This document shows, one piece after another, positions 1-10,677 of a stretch of DNA of 30,309 bases. The notes below the pieces were generated by a model, which saw only the letters and a list, made by a program, of their open reading frames with translations, was not told the DNA's origin and searched no databases. Made by a program: the position numbers and the translations under genes. The first letter of the stretch is position 1. Each line of letters opens with the position of its first letter. The stretch covers positions 4,885-35,193 of the forward strand of contig MU119572.1 in the NCBI GenBank assembly GCA_014904845.1, in the 5' to 3' direction. This stretch comes from Acephala macrosclerotiorum. Taxonomy: Eukaryota > Ascomycota > Leotiomycetes > Helotiales > Mollisiaceae.

Positions 1-1870
1 TAATCAAATTATTTAATTTTAAATAATATAATTAAAATAAAAAAATTTTATTAATTAATTTTCAATTTTCGATTTTTAATAATTTAAATTTTTTTTTAAT
101 AATAATAAAAAGTAAAATATACAAATCATATATAAACAATTCTTAGTAAAATTTATTAAAACAATTCATTTTTCGATATCGTTTTATTAATATAAAAAAA
201 TAAAAAAATATAAAATAAAAAAATTTAATCGTAAATTAAATTTATTCGAAGTAATTCGTAATTCGTAAATCAATTAATCAATCAATTAAAATAGAAATAA
301 AAAAAATTATTAATTAGTTTATAATAAACGAAAACTTTTTATATATTAAAAAACACGTAATTAATATTACTTTCGAAATTAATTATTTATAAAGATTTTT
401 AAAAAAAAAACATATAATTTTATTATAATATATATAATAAAATTTTAATTCGAATTAAAATTATTATAATAAAAAGATTAAATTTAAAATTAAATTATTT
501 TTATTTAAAAAATATTATTTATAAATTTATAATTTTTTTAATAAATATTAATTAAAAAAATATTTTTATTTATTTATATTATTTTATATATATTATAAAT
601 ATTATAATTATATTATTTTTATATTTTTATATATTTAATTTATTAATATATTATATATTTTTAAAATTTTAAAATTATTAAAATTCGAAAAATATAATAA
701 TAAAAAACGTATTTATATTTTTTTAATTTAATTTAATTTTTTTTAAAATAAATTAAAATATTATTTATTATAATTATAAAACGAAATTGCAATTATAAAA
801 AATCAATTTAATATATTTATTTATTTATTTATATTATATTAAAGTTTTATATTATATATAAATATTATTAAATTTTAAATATATTTATATTTTATTTGAT
901 TTATTATATAATTTTTAAATTAATAATCGTATTATATATATAATTTAAACTTTAAAAAACTAATAATTATATTATAATCGTATTACGTATAAAAAATTAT
1001 ATATTATAAATAAAATTATTAATAAAACGAATTAAAAATACGATTTTTATAATTGTTTTAAATTATTTCAAAATTTGTATAAAATCGTTAAATAATAAAA
1101 AATACTAAAAACGAATGTAAATTAAACTCGTTTTTATATAATTATCGATTATATATATTAAAAATAATAAAAATATTTTTTTCGAATTAAATATTTATTT
1201 ATTTATTTATTTATTTAATCGATTTTTAATTTTATTATTATTTTTTTAATTTTTTATAAAAAAGTTTTAAAGTTTATATTATTATTATAAATAAAATTTC
1301 AAGTTTTATTAAAAAAAAAATTAAATTTATAAAAATATTATTAATCGTTTATTAATATATATAAATATTATATATTTTTATTATAAAATTAATAATTTCG
1401 TTTTAATAATATTATAATTTTTTGTTTAATAATAATTTTATTATTTATTTTATTTTTTAAATTATAACGTATTAATAACGTTTTATACGACGTATTAATA
1501 AATATTTGTTTTTAATTTAACGTTTATAATATTTTATAATTTATATTATAATTTCAAAATTTATTATTAATTAATTATAATAAACTCGATCGATAATAAC
1601 GTAAAAATCGCAAAATATATATTTCGAATACGCGTAATAACGATTTTATCGAATTACGAAATTATTATATAATTTTAAAGTTTTATATATTATTAATTTA
1701 ATTATTAAAAAATATTTTAATTTATTTATTATATAATTTAAACTTTTAATCGTAAAATTATTCGAGTTCAAACGCGATCGTAAAATGCAAATAATAATAA
1801 TTATTTTAAAAAACGCGTTTTATTTAAAATTTATATAAAAAGTTAATTATTTGTAAAATTATAACGATTT
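1..1870. repeat. A+T-saturated block, RIP-like, CpG-retaining
   Basis: Nearly pure A+T sequence with no credible coding frame. The few C and G bases are mostly in CpG dinucleotides, as in the stretches around 160-260 and 1560-1660. Known biology: RIP in Pezizomycotina converts C to T in duplicated DNA, mainly in CpA. Inference: an old repeat whose non-CpG cytosines are almost used up. Ordinary composition returns around 1870-1900. The original element cannot be recognised. Positions 1870-2143 are the 3' flank of the first F-box-like gene and I see nothing else there. Confidence 0.8.
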
Positions 1871-2143
1871 GACTTAAGAACTTTTACGATCACCTTCGCG
1901 GCACGCTTATTGTTCTCAACTGGAGCACGAAATCGTCTAGTGGCGACTAACGATGATTATATCTAGTAGGTAAGGCTTTGAAAGACAGAGCGAGCAACTT
2001 AAAAGAGGAGAACAAGGTGGACAACAACTGGAATTTTTAGAAGCAGCACAGAGCAGTTCAATTTCTGCATTGATAAAGTTATCTACATTGGCTATCACCA
2101 TGCCTACACAACTCAAGGCCCTTGCCAAAACAATTTCCCAAGG

Positions 2144-2988
2144 TTACAATCCGATCATTGCTATCCACTCAACCAACGCTGACATTATCTTGTCATCCAA
2201 CATGCGCTGGCACGCATTGGCACTTGGCCAAGTCTTCCAACGCAAAGCGGCGTATCTGGGTAGGGAAGAAACATCCAAGTTTTCAACAATTGCAGCCACC
2301 TCATCATACCAAGCTTCCCCTTTGCCGAAAGGCGAAGGTAGCATAAAGATCTTCGCTCCTGCTTCAGCGTCCCAATATTCCATACGGAAATAAGCGCTCA
2401 CTCTCTCTCCGAATTGTTGCTCGACCTCACCTCGTGCTGTTCCAAATGTTTTCTGGTTCAGGAAATGGACTTGGAACTCGCAGTTCATATTGATTCGCGG
2501 GAAGACTATCTGGCGGAACTGGGAACCAAGGAATTCAACAACAAATCTGGTCAGGATCACACATTGGCCGTGGCGAATAGTGAAGGGTTCATAGGTGAGC
2601 GGGATGGGACCTGGATGTAAAGCCTTCAAAATCAGGTAGAACGAACGACATGCTAATCCGAGGGTAAACATAGACGCGATATCCTTATTCTCGGCCATCA
2701 ATTCGAAGAGCTTGAACATAATGTCTTTCGGAAGGCCAGCGAGATCGAAGGGAGGTGGGCTTTGCAGATCTATTCGCTGTCAGCAACTGGAATTGGGTAT
2801 CATCAAAACGTTACCAACGACTTACCTTCAGTGGATTGCACAATAGGAGCGTCCACGATGGGATCGTAATTTGAGAAAATCGAAGGACGGATTTCAGCAA
2901 AGTCGCAAGAATCTTCGCGCTCCATTGTCGCATGCGCCTCGATAGGTCTTAAAGAAGCTCTAATTTTGGAAACTCTCCTCCTATCCAT
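2144..2988 (-). CDS. F-box-like protein, paralogue A (two exons, intact)
   Basis: Predicted 262-residue protein from exons 2826-2988 and 2144-2769. The 56 bp intron (2770-2825) has donor GTAAGT, a CTGAC branch-like site and acceptor TAG, and interrupts a codon after its first base. The start at 2988 gives a basic N-terminus (MDRRR) like those of paralogues B (MSKRKR) and C (MPRRR). An in-frame ATG at 3024 would add 12 residues. Right after the intron is the F-box-like core (DLAGLPKDIMFKLFELM). Then come the family motifs LGLACRSFYLILKALHPGPI, EFLGSQFR, HFLNQKTFG, PSPFGKGEAWYDEV and the end WIAMIGL. F-box proteins usually recruit substrates to SCF ubiquitin ligases, but the substrate here is unknown. 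I recognise the repeated family in the window, not a named gene. Confidence 0.7.
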
Positions 2989-3138
2989 CCTTCCTAGGGT
3001 AGAATTTAGAAAGATCGCTGTCATACCTGGTGTACTGTGCTAGAGCCGTGAGGGAAATTTGACGTGTTGAAAGTGACTTGCTCCTCGCTTAGCATCAACG
3101 ACAGCAAAAACTTCAAGAAAATTTCCAGTAGGCACACG

Positions 3139-3190
3139 AAGGGCAAAAGGAGAAAAAAAAGGAGAAAAGAGAAAAGAGAAGAGAGAACAA
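3139..3190 (-). promoter_or_regulatory. Pyrimidine-rich tract upstream of paralogue A
   Basis: A 50 bp run of almost pure A/G on the plus strand, which is C/T-rich on the coding strand of paralogue A, lies about 150-200 bp before its start. CT-rich tracts near the transcription start are common in filamentous fungal promoters. It also produces a spurious hydrophobic reading frame. The rest of 3025-3766, between paralogues A and B, shows nothing I can name. Confidence 0.35.
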
Positions 3191-3766
3191 ATGAGAATAT
3201 ACTTATCTTTGATCCTGGAATTTGTAGTTTTCGGACATTTCGATCTCCCTGGCTCGCCGGCCTATGTGCGGTGGACACACCAGATTGGGCGTCTAATTCG
3301 TATCTGGAAACGGGGTCATAGTTGGACTCTTCAACACCCTATCGGAGTTGGAAGCAAAATTACTTATTTAAATCCATAAAGACCGTTGTAGAGGTGGGTT
3401 TGAAGCCAGCTACGGCGCGGAGTTTCCCCGTTTCCCTAGCCGGAAGGACTTGAGCAGTGGCCGAGAATCGCTATGCAGTCGCTTTCGAATTGAGCGGGTC
3501 TAGGTTACATCCTATTTCCATGACTTGAAGCTAAGCAGGTGGAGGAGTATCAGGCAAGTGATGCCCCAACGTGTTGAAATGGTAATGAGAGAAGCTGATC
3601 AACAAGGTGGTTCATGGACTTGTTCTTTGTTGTATACCATTAACTAACAACCTAGGTTCGTATCTGTATAATTCAAGTCCTTTTTAATGCCCGTATAGCT
3701 ACTAAAGGTTCGCTCTGGTAACTCCTTCTGTTCCCGCTGATTATATTAGGGCCCATGAGTGCAAAA

Positions 3767-4611
3767 TCACCAGCCAACCATATCTCTCCATTCGCCCCAA
3801 ACCAGTGGCAAATTTTCCATTTGCACTCTCTCTGTAACGCTGGTCTCGGGCCATTCTCTCTTCCAATGCTCAACGGCCTCTGCTGACCAAGAGCTTTTAT
3901 CCAGCTCACCTACCATTTGGAAGACCTCCTCGTACCAATCCTCCCCTTTACCGAGCGGGCAGGGCAGCATCTCCACAGTTGTTCTTGTGCTTGGATCCCG
4001 GCCTTGCAGACGTAAGTAATCTAGCATGCGATGTTGAAAACCATCTTTAGCTGTGCTTCCTTCCTTGCCGTACGCATCTTTATTCAAGAAGTGTCGGCTT
4101 CTCCAAGCCAGCGGCTTTTGTTTGTGCGCCCAAATCCATCTATACCCTGGGCCAAGGAATTCGGCTACAGTCTTCAACATGATTACATCATGTCCAATTT
4201 GTGCGAGGATTGATCGATGATTACACGTCCTTAATCTGAATGGTATCGGCTTAGGGTGCAGAGTTTTGAGGATAGCATAGAGCGAACGGCAAGTCAGACC
4301 AAGGCTGACATATGTCGCAACATTTCCTTCAGCAAAGAGCTGCTTGAAGACGAGAAATATGGCATCCTTTAGAAGACCAGCGAGGTTGAATAATACCAAT
4401 TCAGAAGTGGTATCTTTTGGCTCGGAAATTGAGATTGGTGGAGTGTTGGGATTGGGAGCCCGGTGCTGACCAGCAGCGAGGCCGAAGTTGTTGTTATTTT
4501 GGGGGACATACATCGCACAGTTAACACGAGCCCGCTTGCTAAGCTAGAGTTCTTCGGCTCTACAGCCGACATCGCGTCTTGTAGTGAGTTGATCCTTTTT
4601 CTTTTGCTCAT
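3767..4611 (-). CDS. F-box-like protein, paralogue B (probably two exons, intact)
   Basis: The long frame 3767-4513 carries all family motifs: FNLAGLLKDAIFLVFKQL, LGLTCRSLYAILKTLHPKPI, EFLGPGYR, HFLNKDAYGK, LPCPLGKGEDWYEEV, SSWSAEAVEHW and the end WGEWRDMVGW. A start at 4513 gives 248 residues beginning MYVPQNNNN. I prefer an upstream exon at 4519-4611 (start MSKRKRIN), joined through a 53 bp intron at 4466-4518 in phase 0. This gives 263 residues, close to paralogue A, with the basic N-terminus shared by A and C. The donor (GTGCGA) is weak, so this exon is uncertain. Role inferred as for A: an SCF-type adaptor of unknown substrate. The upstream 4612-4967 holds no recognisable gene. Confidence 0.7.
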
Positions 4612-4969
4612 GGCTTGTTCGTGGAGTTGTTAATGGAGCTGCGTGAATATCGATGATCCCACGAGCAAACAACACAAAAGCTATCGAGCCTGATGGGCCG
4701 GCTTATTTCCGGTATTTGGTCGTCGTGACTAGTTCTGAAAGACATTGTGCACCCAGCAGGGGTATCTTGCCTGCCTCGACACTACTCCTTGAACCTGTTA
4801 ATTGAAGAGACCTCATTGATAGCTATTCTGCCCCTTGGACACAAAAGACACCGCATAATTCATTGCTCTACTTGACGAGTTGCAGTATCAGTTTTGTGTC
4901 TGAATACGTCTACACAATCCTCAAAAGCTACCCAAGCCCAATTACCCCCCAATCTCTGCCTATCGAATA

Positions 4970-6157
4970 AGTCCCTACCCCCTAATCCCGGCTACCCCCC
5001 TATTTCGGCCACTTGTTTACACTAAAAATAACGATTTTATAAGCTTTATAATTCTATGAAAAATTAATATAATGATTTAAAAATTGAGAAATAAACTCTT
5101 TATATATATGCAAATAAATATAAAATATATAAAATCATTTGGATTATATAATATTACGTAATTAATGTTTAAAAAAAGGATTTTATATATAATTTATATA
5201 TAAAATATAATTATTAATAATTTTTTTTTAAAATTTTCATATAAATAAAGTTTTTAATTTTAATAATTATTAATATATATATATTTTAAAAAGAGATTAA
5301 AAATAGAGCTCTATATTAATATATAAGTTTTATATAATTTTTTATTGAAAATTGTATTAAAATTATATATAATTTAAATAAAAAATTATATAAATAGAAA
5401 ATGTTAATAAAAACTTTTAGTTTTTAATTAAATTTATTATTTATATTATTTTAATTTTCAAAATAATAAAAAATAATTATTTTTATTAATAAATAATTTT
5501 TAAATGATTTTTTATTTAATATTATATATAATTTTTATATATAATTTATATAATAAATTATATAAAAACTATTTATTAATTATAATATAATTTTTTATTT
5601 AAAATTATATATATATATATAAATTATTTTCGATTAAAAAATTATATAATAATCGTTTATTAATAAAAATTGAATCTTTTAATTTATTTTGAAATTCAAT
5701 TATATATATAATTAATAAAATTAATAATTAAATATTTTTATATTAATTTTTTATATATTATTTAAATATAAAATTATATTAAAAAATATTTATTTTATAT
5801 ATAATTTATAAATTTAAAAAATTATATACAAAAATTTTATTAATAAAAATTTATATTTTTTATTATATTATAAAATATAATAATATAAATGAATTCAAAA
5901 TTCAAAATTTAATGTTTTTATTAATTATTGTTTTATATTAATTTTTATTTATATTATATTTATTTTTTATTTTTTAAATATTTATTACGTAATATTATAT
6001 AATCCAAATAATTTTATATATTTTACATTTATTTGCATATATATAAAGAGTTCATTATATTAATTTTTCATAGAATTATAAAGCTTATAAAATCGTTATT
6101 TTTGGTGTAAACAAGTGGCCGGAATAGGGGGGTTGCCGGGATTAGAAGGTAGGGACT
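4970..6157. mobile_element. Tc1/mariner-type non-autonomous element (MITE-like), TA duplication
   Basis: Long terminal inverted repeats: the left end starts AGTCCCTACC at 4970 and its reverse complement ends at 6157. TA flanks both sides (4968-4969 and 6158-6159), the target duplication typical of Tc1/mariner. The repeats match almost perfectly for about 190 bp (left 4970 to about 5165, right about 5985-6157). Exceptions are a few substitutions and a 19 bp stretch present only on the left, just before the shared ACTCTTTATATA. The outer 60 bp is G+C-containing; the interior is A+T-rich and shows no transposase frame. Length is 1188 bp. It sits between paralogues B and C, 33 bp beyond the stop codon of C. 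Assignment rests on TIR plus TA only. Confidence 0.85.
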
Positions 6158-6190
6158 TACCCCCAGGCTCGAGAGAACAGGCTCACATGA

Positions 6191-6910
6191 TTACCAACCA
6201 ACCAAGGCAATCCTGTCTTGCCAAATAGACAATACTATATCTTCCCCACACCAATCGTTCAGGCAATATATAGGGTACTTTCTCCAGTATTCGACTGAGG
6301 CTTCTGGACAAGAAGACATCTCCAGACTATCCACAAAGTCATGCATGTCTTTGTACCAGCTATCGCCTCTACCAAATGGACGCGGTATCTCTATCGGGAT
6401 AGGGCATTTCTCGTTCTGATCCACCATCGCCTGCCAACTGTACACGCGCCATTGGAGTCGACGGCATGCCATGCCCTTTGCGTTCCCGTAAACGTCTTTA
6501 TTGAAGAAGTAGTAGGTAAAAGGAGTGAACCAGGCGCCCAGATACCGATTTCCCAGGAATCCTCCGACAATCTTCCAGAGATCATTATCCAGAACTGGAT
6601 ATATAAGATCCTCCTTCTCGGGGTGCATCAACGAAATCGGCTTCGGATGCAGGGACTTGAGGAGGTGGTAGAACGAGCGACACGTCAAGCCGAGAGCTGT
6701 AATTGTCGCAAGATCACCCTCAGCAAGCAAGATCGATTGTATATGGACGGCGACATCTTTCAGAAGGCCAGCGATATTGAAGGGGACTTGTTTGGCAGCT
6801 AAATATTATTAGCCAAAGAACTTGAAACAAAGTACGGCCGAAAATAGCTTACCTTGCGCAGATAATTCGAGTCTATGTTTGCGCCTCGCGGCTGTCCTTC
6901 GTCGTGGCAT
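6191..6910 (-). CDS. F-box-like protein, paralogue C (two exons, intact)
   Basis: Predicted 221-residue protein from exons 6853-6910 and 6191-6798. The 54 bp intron (6799-6852) has donor GTAAGC, a CTAAT branch-like site and acceptor TAG, in phase 1, at the same place relative to the F-box core as in paralogue A. Exon 1 encodes only a basic N-terminus (MPRRRTAARRKHRLELSAQ). Exon 2 gives VPFNIAGLLKDVAVHIQSIL, LGLTCRSFYHLLKSLHPKPI, FLGNRYLG, FFNKDVYGN, PRPFGRGDSWYKDM, SVEYWRKY and the end WQDRIALVGW. It is about 40 residues shorter than A and B because the N-terminal linker is short. The basic start could be a nuclear localisation signal (inference). The stop lies close to the mariner-type element, so that element may supply the 3' flank. 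Confidence 0.7.
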
Positions 6911-7471
6911 TGCGTGTAGTAGTAGGTTGATTCCTCTTCTACCTGTAGGAGTTTATAGAAAGAGTTCCGCGGGGCTAGACAATCTGACACCAAATAGCAC
7001 TTTGCGGCTCTAGGAGGAATCTTCAAGTTAGAAATGGTGTTGGTGGGTGAAAGTGCAGTTATTTTCCTTGAAAAGGACTTGCGATTATAAGTGCTATTTA
7101 TTCTTTAAATAGCGTGCGAAATAAGGCGCTCGGGCTGTGAATGGGGCAGCTAGGCTATGCTTCCCTTCTAGCCGCTTTGACTGTTTCGAATTGCTAACCT
7201 TGAAATCCTTAGTAAATTGCACGAGTCCAAATTCGGGACATTCAAGGCGTCTTACAGAAGAAATCACGGCAAGAGTCCGAGAAATTAGCAGAAGTCATCA
7301 AAATGTTGGTCACTCTCGATATAATGGCAAGTCATATCATAAATAAATCATTCGCTGTGTCGGATGCAGAGGACTGGGAGGGTCTAGGTCTCAAGCTACT
7401 TTTGATCTGCGCTTAGAAGCCGCCGTGGTTTTCTCCGTCGTTGAATACCGTACCTCGTACTGGAACAATAC

Positions 7472-8069
7472 ACCAGAATCCCACTATAGCCGTCCATTCG
7501 CTCCATGCCGCCATCATCCTAGCCAATCGGACCCTAGCGAGTAATATATCTCTGAAGTATGTCTACCTTTATATGGATAATAGGGTCCACGAAGTCATAT
7601 CCAGGGATTCCGTGGCTTCAAGGATCTCCTCACACCAGCTGTTCCCTTTGCCGACAGGGCTTGGTAGTACCAAGTCAATGGGCACTTTTTCAAGAATCAT
7701 CTGCATGGTTTCATGTTCGAGCTGCCTCTCCACTATTCCTTTTTTTGCTATATACGTCTGTCGGTCCGTGTTCATGAAGTGGCACCGTAACGAAGTGATC
7801 CAGGCTCCCCGTATCGGTCCCCAAGGAAACTCTTTACGACCTCCATTAGACTAGGGTGGGTTCTGTGCGCCAATCCAGCGCATGTTTAGGTCATTGAGGT
7901 TTATGAGGGCAATTGGCTCTGAATGTAGAGATTTTAATATGCCGTAGAAGGAACAACAGGTCAGCCTGAGACTCGTAGCTGTCGCAAGATCGTGAAGACT
8001 GCCTCCAGCCAGTAGAGCCTACATCAAGTGGATTATGACGTCTTTTGGCAATTCGCACAGATTGAAGAC
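7472..8069 (-). pseudogene. F-box-like paralogue D, pseudogene
   Basis: One minus-strand frame gives recognisable family sequence in order: FNLCELPKDVIIHL, a TAG at 8019-8021, LRLTCCSFYGILKSLHSEPI, a TAG at 7851-7853, GAWITSLRCHFMN, LVLPSPVGKGNSWCEEI and a TAA at 7569-7571. The C-terminal WSEWTAIVGFW is in another frame, ending near 7472. So there are at least three nonsense codons and one frameshift. Two of the stops would fit CAG to TAG changes (C to T in CpA), which is consistent with RIP but not proof. A possible first exon (8090-8278, a 62-codon open frame) lies upstream, but no clean splice joins it. No functional product is expected. Confidence 0.8.
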
Positions 8070-8344
8070 ATTATTGTTCTTAGGAGCTATCACTTTTCAG
8101 CATGGCGTTCCTTACAAGATGGGAGATTGAATGGGAAAATCACCGTGCGCCTTTGGCGGGCCATGATTAAGTCAGTTGAGCCTTGCGCTGCGAATTCAAG
8201 GGGCATCTTATCTTCGGGGAGGTCGATCGACGTGGGGTTCTCAATAAATGATGAGGAAGGTTTATTTTCTTCTTCCATCGTTGCGATTAAGGCGTCGTTA
8301 GGAAGTTGGACGCAGATTGCCGATGTAGTTGCGTCGAGGTATTA

Positions 8345-8735
8345 AAATTAATAATGAATTTTTTGTTTTCTTTATTTAAGAAAATATGTTTTTAGATTGG
8401 TTTTTATTTTATAATATAAAGACTTAAATAAAGAAATAATAAAGAAATAATTAAATCCTTTAATATTGAAAGTATAAAAGATTTATTAATTCTTTATTTT
8501 TTCTTTATTTTTGAAATATATTTTCTTTATTTAGAAAAATAAAAAATTAATAAAAACTTAAAATATTTTTATTATTTCTTTATATTATGCAATTTTAAAG
8601 TAAATCACGTTATTTGGATTAGAACAAAGAAAGGATTTACTTATATAAAAGAAGAAATAATCATAGTATTTTAGTTTTTTAATCAAATTAATAAATAATA
8701 TAATATTATAACTACCTTATAATTTTTAACACGAG
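8345..8735. repeat. A+T-rich island with inverted TTTCTTTATT motifs
   Basis: About 390 bp of A+T-rich sequence between paralogues D and E with no coding frame. The motif TTTCTTTATT or its complement recurs several times. One 14 bp copy (TTTCTTTATTTAAG, near 8368) has its reverse complement about 50 bp downstream (near 8424), and a further copy lies near 8521. Unlike the flanking A+T deserts, the C and G bases here are mostly not in CpG. It could be a remnant of a small foldback element. I see no target duplication or clear ends. Confidence 0.4.
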
Positions 8736-8822
8736 GTTGAATATTAGCCGAGTTTTTGAAGGCAAGTCCTTAAAGATGAATGCCCTCCGCTACTGTATTG
8801 GAGGTTATGCGATCACTTTCAG

Positions 8823-8842
8823 AACAAGAGCGTGCTCTTGTT
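8823..8842. other. Perfect short inverted repeat
   Basis: AACAAGAGC, two bases, then GCTCTTGTT: a perfect 9 bp inverted repeat in the gene-free stretch between the A+T island and paralogue E. It may be chance, a hairpin or a dimeric protein site. Nothing else is recognised in 8740-9071. Confidence 0.3.
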
Positions 8843-9712
8843 TGGACTTAATAGACCTGAAAATTCCGAGACTTGGAGAATTTTCTCCATACTAGGAAGC
8901 TTTACAACTCGTGGTACCTCTAGCATGGATCAATGAATCGTAATCTTTTTTTGCGGTACTTGAAGCTCTCTATTTTAGATCGGCCAGACTTAGCCATACA
9001 GCACCAGGCTTAAGATCAAAATGTCCGACTCCATTTGGGACTTTGTGAATATCCATTCACCACCTCCAAATTCAGAAGCCCACCATCGTAGTCCAGTCAG
9101 CCCACGTTGTCAACAATCTGTCAGCTTCCATTTCTTTGCAAAGGTTGGTCTTCGGCTAGTATGTAGTCCAATGACGCCTAGCACCCTTAGAAAGCACTTT
9201 TTGCCTCATCTTCAAGTTTTCGATAACCCGAGCTCCAGCTTCGCACCAATCCCGTCCACGACCAAATGGCGACGGCAAACCCCTGGCATGCTCCATGAGA
9301 CGATAGTCACCTACACGTTGTCGGAACTTATGTTCAGCTCTGCCCCAAGGTCAGCAATGATCCGACAATGTACCTGTAGCTGTGGGGCATTGAAACTTAC
9401 AAGCCTGGTTCGCTCCCATAAACGTCCTTGTTCAAGAAGTGGTAACATCCTTCGCAGTTCTCAATCAAACGGTATTTAGGTCCGAGAAAGCCTGCAACAG
9501 TCTTCATTCGACGGCGAGCAAAGCGATCAAGTCCAAGGATACTGGGAAGTGGGATTGGTTTGCGATCGAGAGATTTCATCATGAGATACAAGAAGCGGCA
9601 AGTCAGTCCGAGACAGAGACTGCTTGTAGCTGTTGAGCTGAATGTATTTGCCGAGATGCAATCGATGTTGATCTCATTGTTCAGATGCTCAAAGATGTGG
9701 ATCACAATCTCT

Positions 9713-9720
9713 TTCGGAAG
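9713..9720. repeat. Target-site duplication, left copy
   Basis: TTCGGAAG immediately before the left end of the hAT-type element, identical to 10670-10677. Confidence 0.9.
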
Positions 9721-10669
9721 CAGAGTGGCCAATCCATCAGTCAACTGATTGACTGACTGATCAGTGATCAGTCTAAGTCAATCAGTTCACGATCTTTTGT
9801 CCAATCAGTCAATCAGCTAGCTATTAGACCAACTGATCCGCAACTAATCAGTTCAAATAATTTAATTTTACGATTTTGGAGTTATAATTAGGTGTAGATT
9901 TAGTGTTTTAGTGAGGCATTCGAATCGGAAAAACTTAAAAGAACGATTTTAATTGACTAAAAACTGCAATCCCGTGATCACAATGAAAATTTACTATTGT
10001 TTGACTTCTCTTAGATTAATACCCCGAGAATTAGAGAGAATTATTTTAAAAGGCTTTACAGACTTTCTCAGAAACGCTTTCACGATCCTAGAGCAGCCAA
10101 AGTCCACTCTACCGTTCTTATATAACGATAACTACAATCTAAACTGTTATAAATCATGTGATTTAGTGCTAAGTCAGTGCTACGGGGTTTTAAGAGATTT
10201 CTCTCTCTAAAAACTATTATTATCAATAACAACAATAATCATTAATATCATCAAATCTTAATATAAATCTCTCTTCAAATCTCGAGAAACTTATTAACCA
10301 TTCCCCTTTCGTCCTTAGAGAGCTTTTATTTAATGATCGGCCTATTTATACTCCGAGTCTTAAAAGACATTATACAATATTTAGTGCCTCGTCTCGACTT
10401 CGAACGTATTAGATTATTAGGAAAGCTATTATAGCACTAGGAGTATTTGAATAATTGGTAGAAAAGAAAAGTAATGAAAATGGCAACGGCTTTTCACGCT
10501 GTACCTTTAAATTTATAAATTTATATTTTCACTCTAAACTAATCAGCAACTAATCAGCAACTAATCAGTTAATCAGTCTAAGTCAATCAGTTGAGCCCTT
10601 TGTGTTCAGTCATTCAGTTGAGGGTTTGCCTCAACTAATGACTGACTGACTGACTGATTGGCCACTCTG
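9721..10669. mobile_element. hAT-type non-autonomous element, 949 bp
   Basis: The element starts CAGAGTGGCCAAT (9721) and ends with the exact complement ATTGGCCACTCTG (10669). The 8 bp TTCGGAAG is duplicated on both sides (9713-9720 and 10670-10677). An 8 bp duplication with CAG...CTG ends is typical of hAT transposons. Subterminal regions are full of AATCAGT/ACTGATT motifs. A stretch of about 20 bp recurs in direct orientation at 9769-9787 and 10574-10592, and GCAACTAATCAG occurs at both ends. The interior (about 9860-10540) is A+T-rich with one 85-codon frame (9953-10210) that matches nothing I know, so I call it non-autonomous. It lies in the F-box core of paralogue E. One duplication copy plus both flanks gives a continuous reading frame. 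Confidence 0.9.
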
Positions 10670-10677
10670 TTCGGAAG
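10670..10677. repeat. Target-site duplication, right copy
   Basis: TTCGGAAG immediately after the right end of the hAT-type element, identical to 9713-9720. In the gene it encodes part of the conserved LPK of the F-box core. Confidence 0.9.

Noticed and set aside
3021..3278. 85-codon hydrophobic minus-strand frame upstream of paralogue A
   Set aside because: The Phe/Leu-rich stretch is just the translation of a CT-rich promoter tract. It has no family resemblance.
3490..3560. Possible 5S rRNA remnant (GAAGCTAAGCAG-like stretch)
   Set aside because: The conserved box order and overall length of a 5S gene are not present. Similarity is limited to about a dozen bases.
9021..9479. 152-codon plus-strand frame over paralogue E
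   Set aside because: It lies antisense to recognisable F-box-like family sequence and shows no motif of its own.
9953..10210. 85-codon frame inside the hAT-type element as a transposase
   Set aside because: No hAT dimerisation or DDE-type motif, and far too short. Probably chance in A+T-rich sequence.
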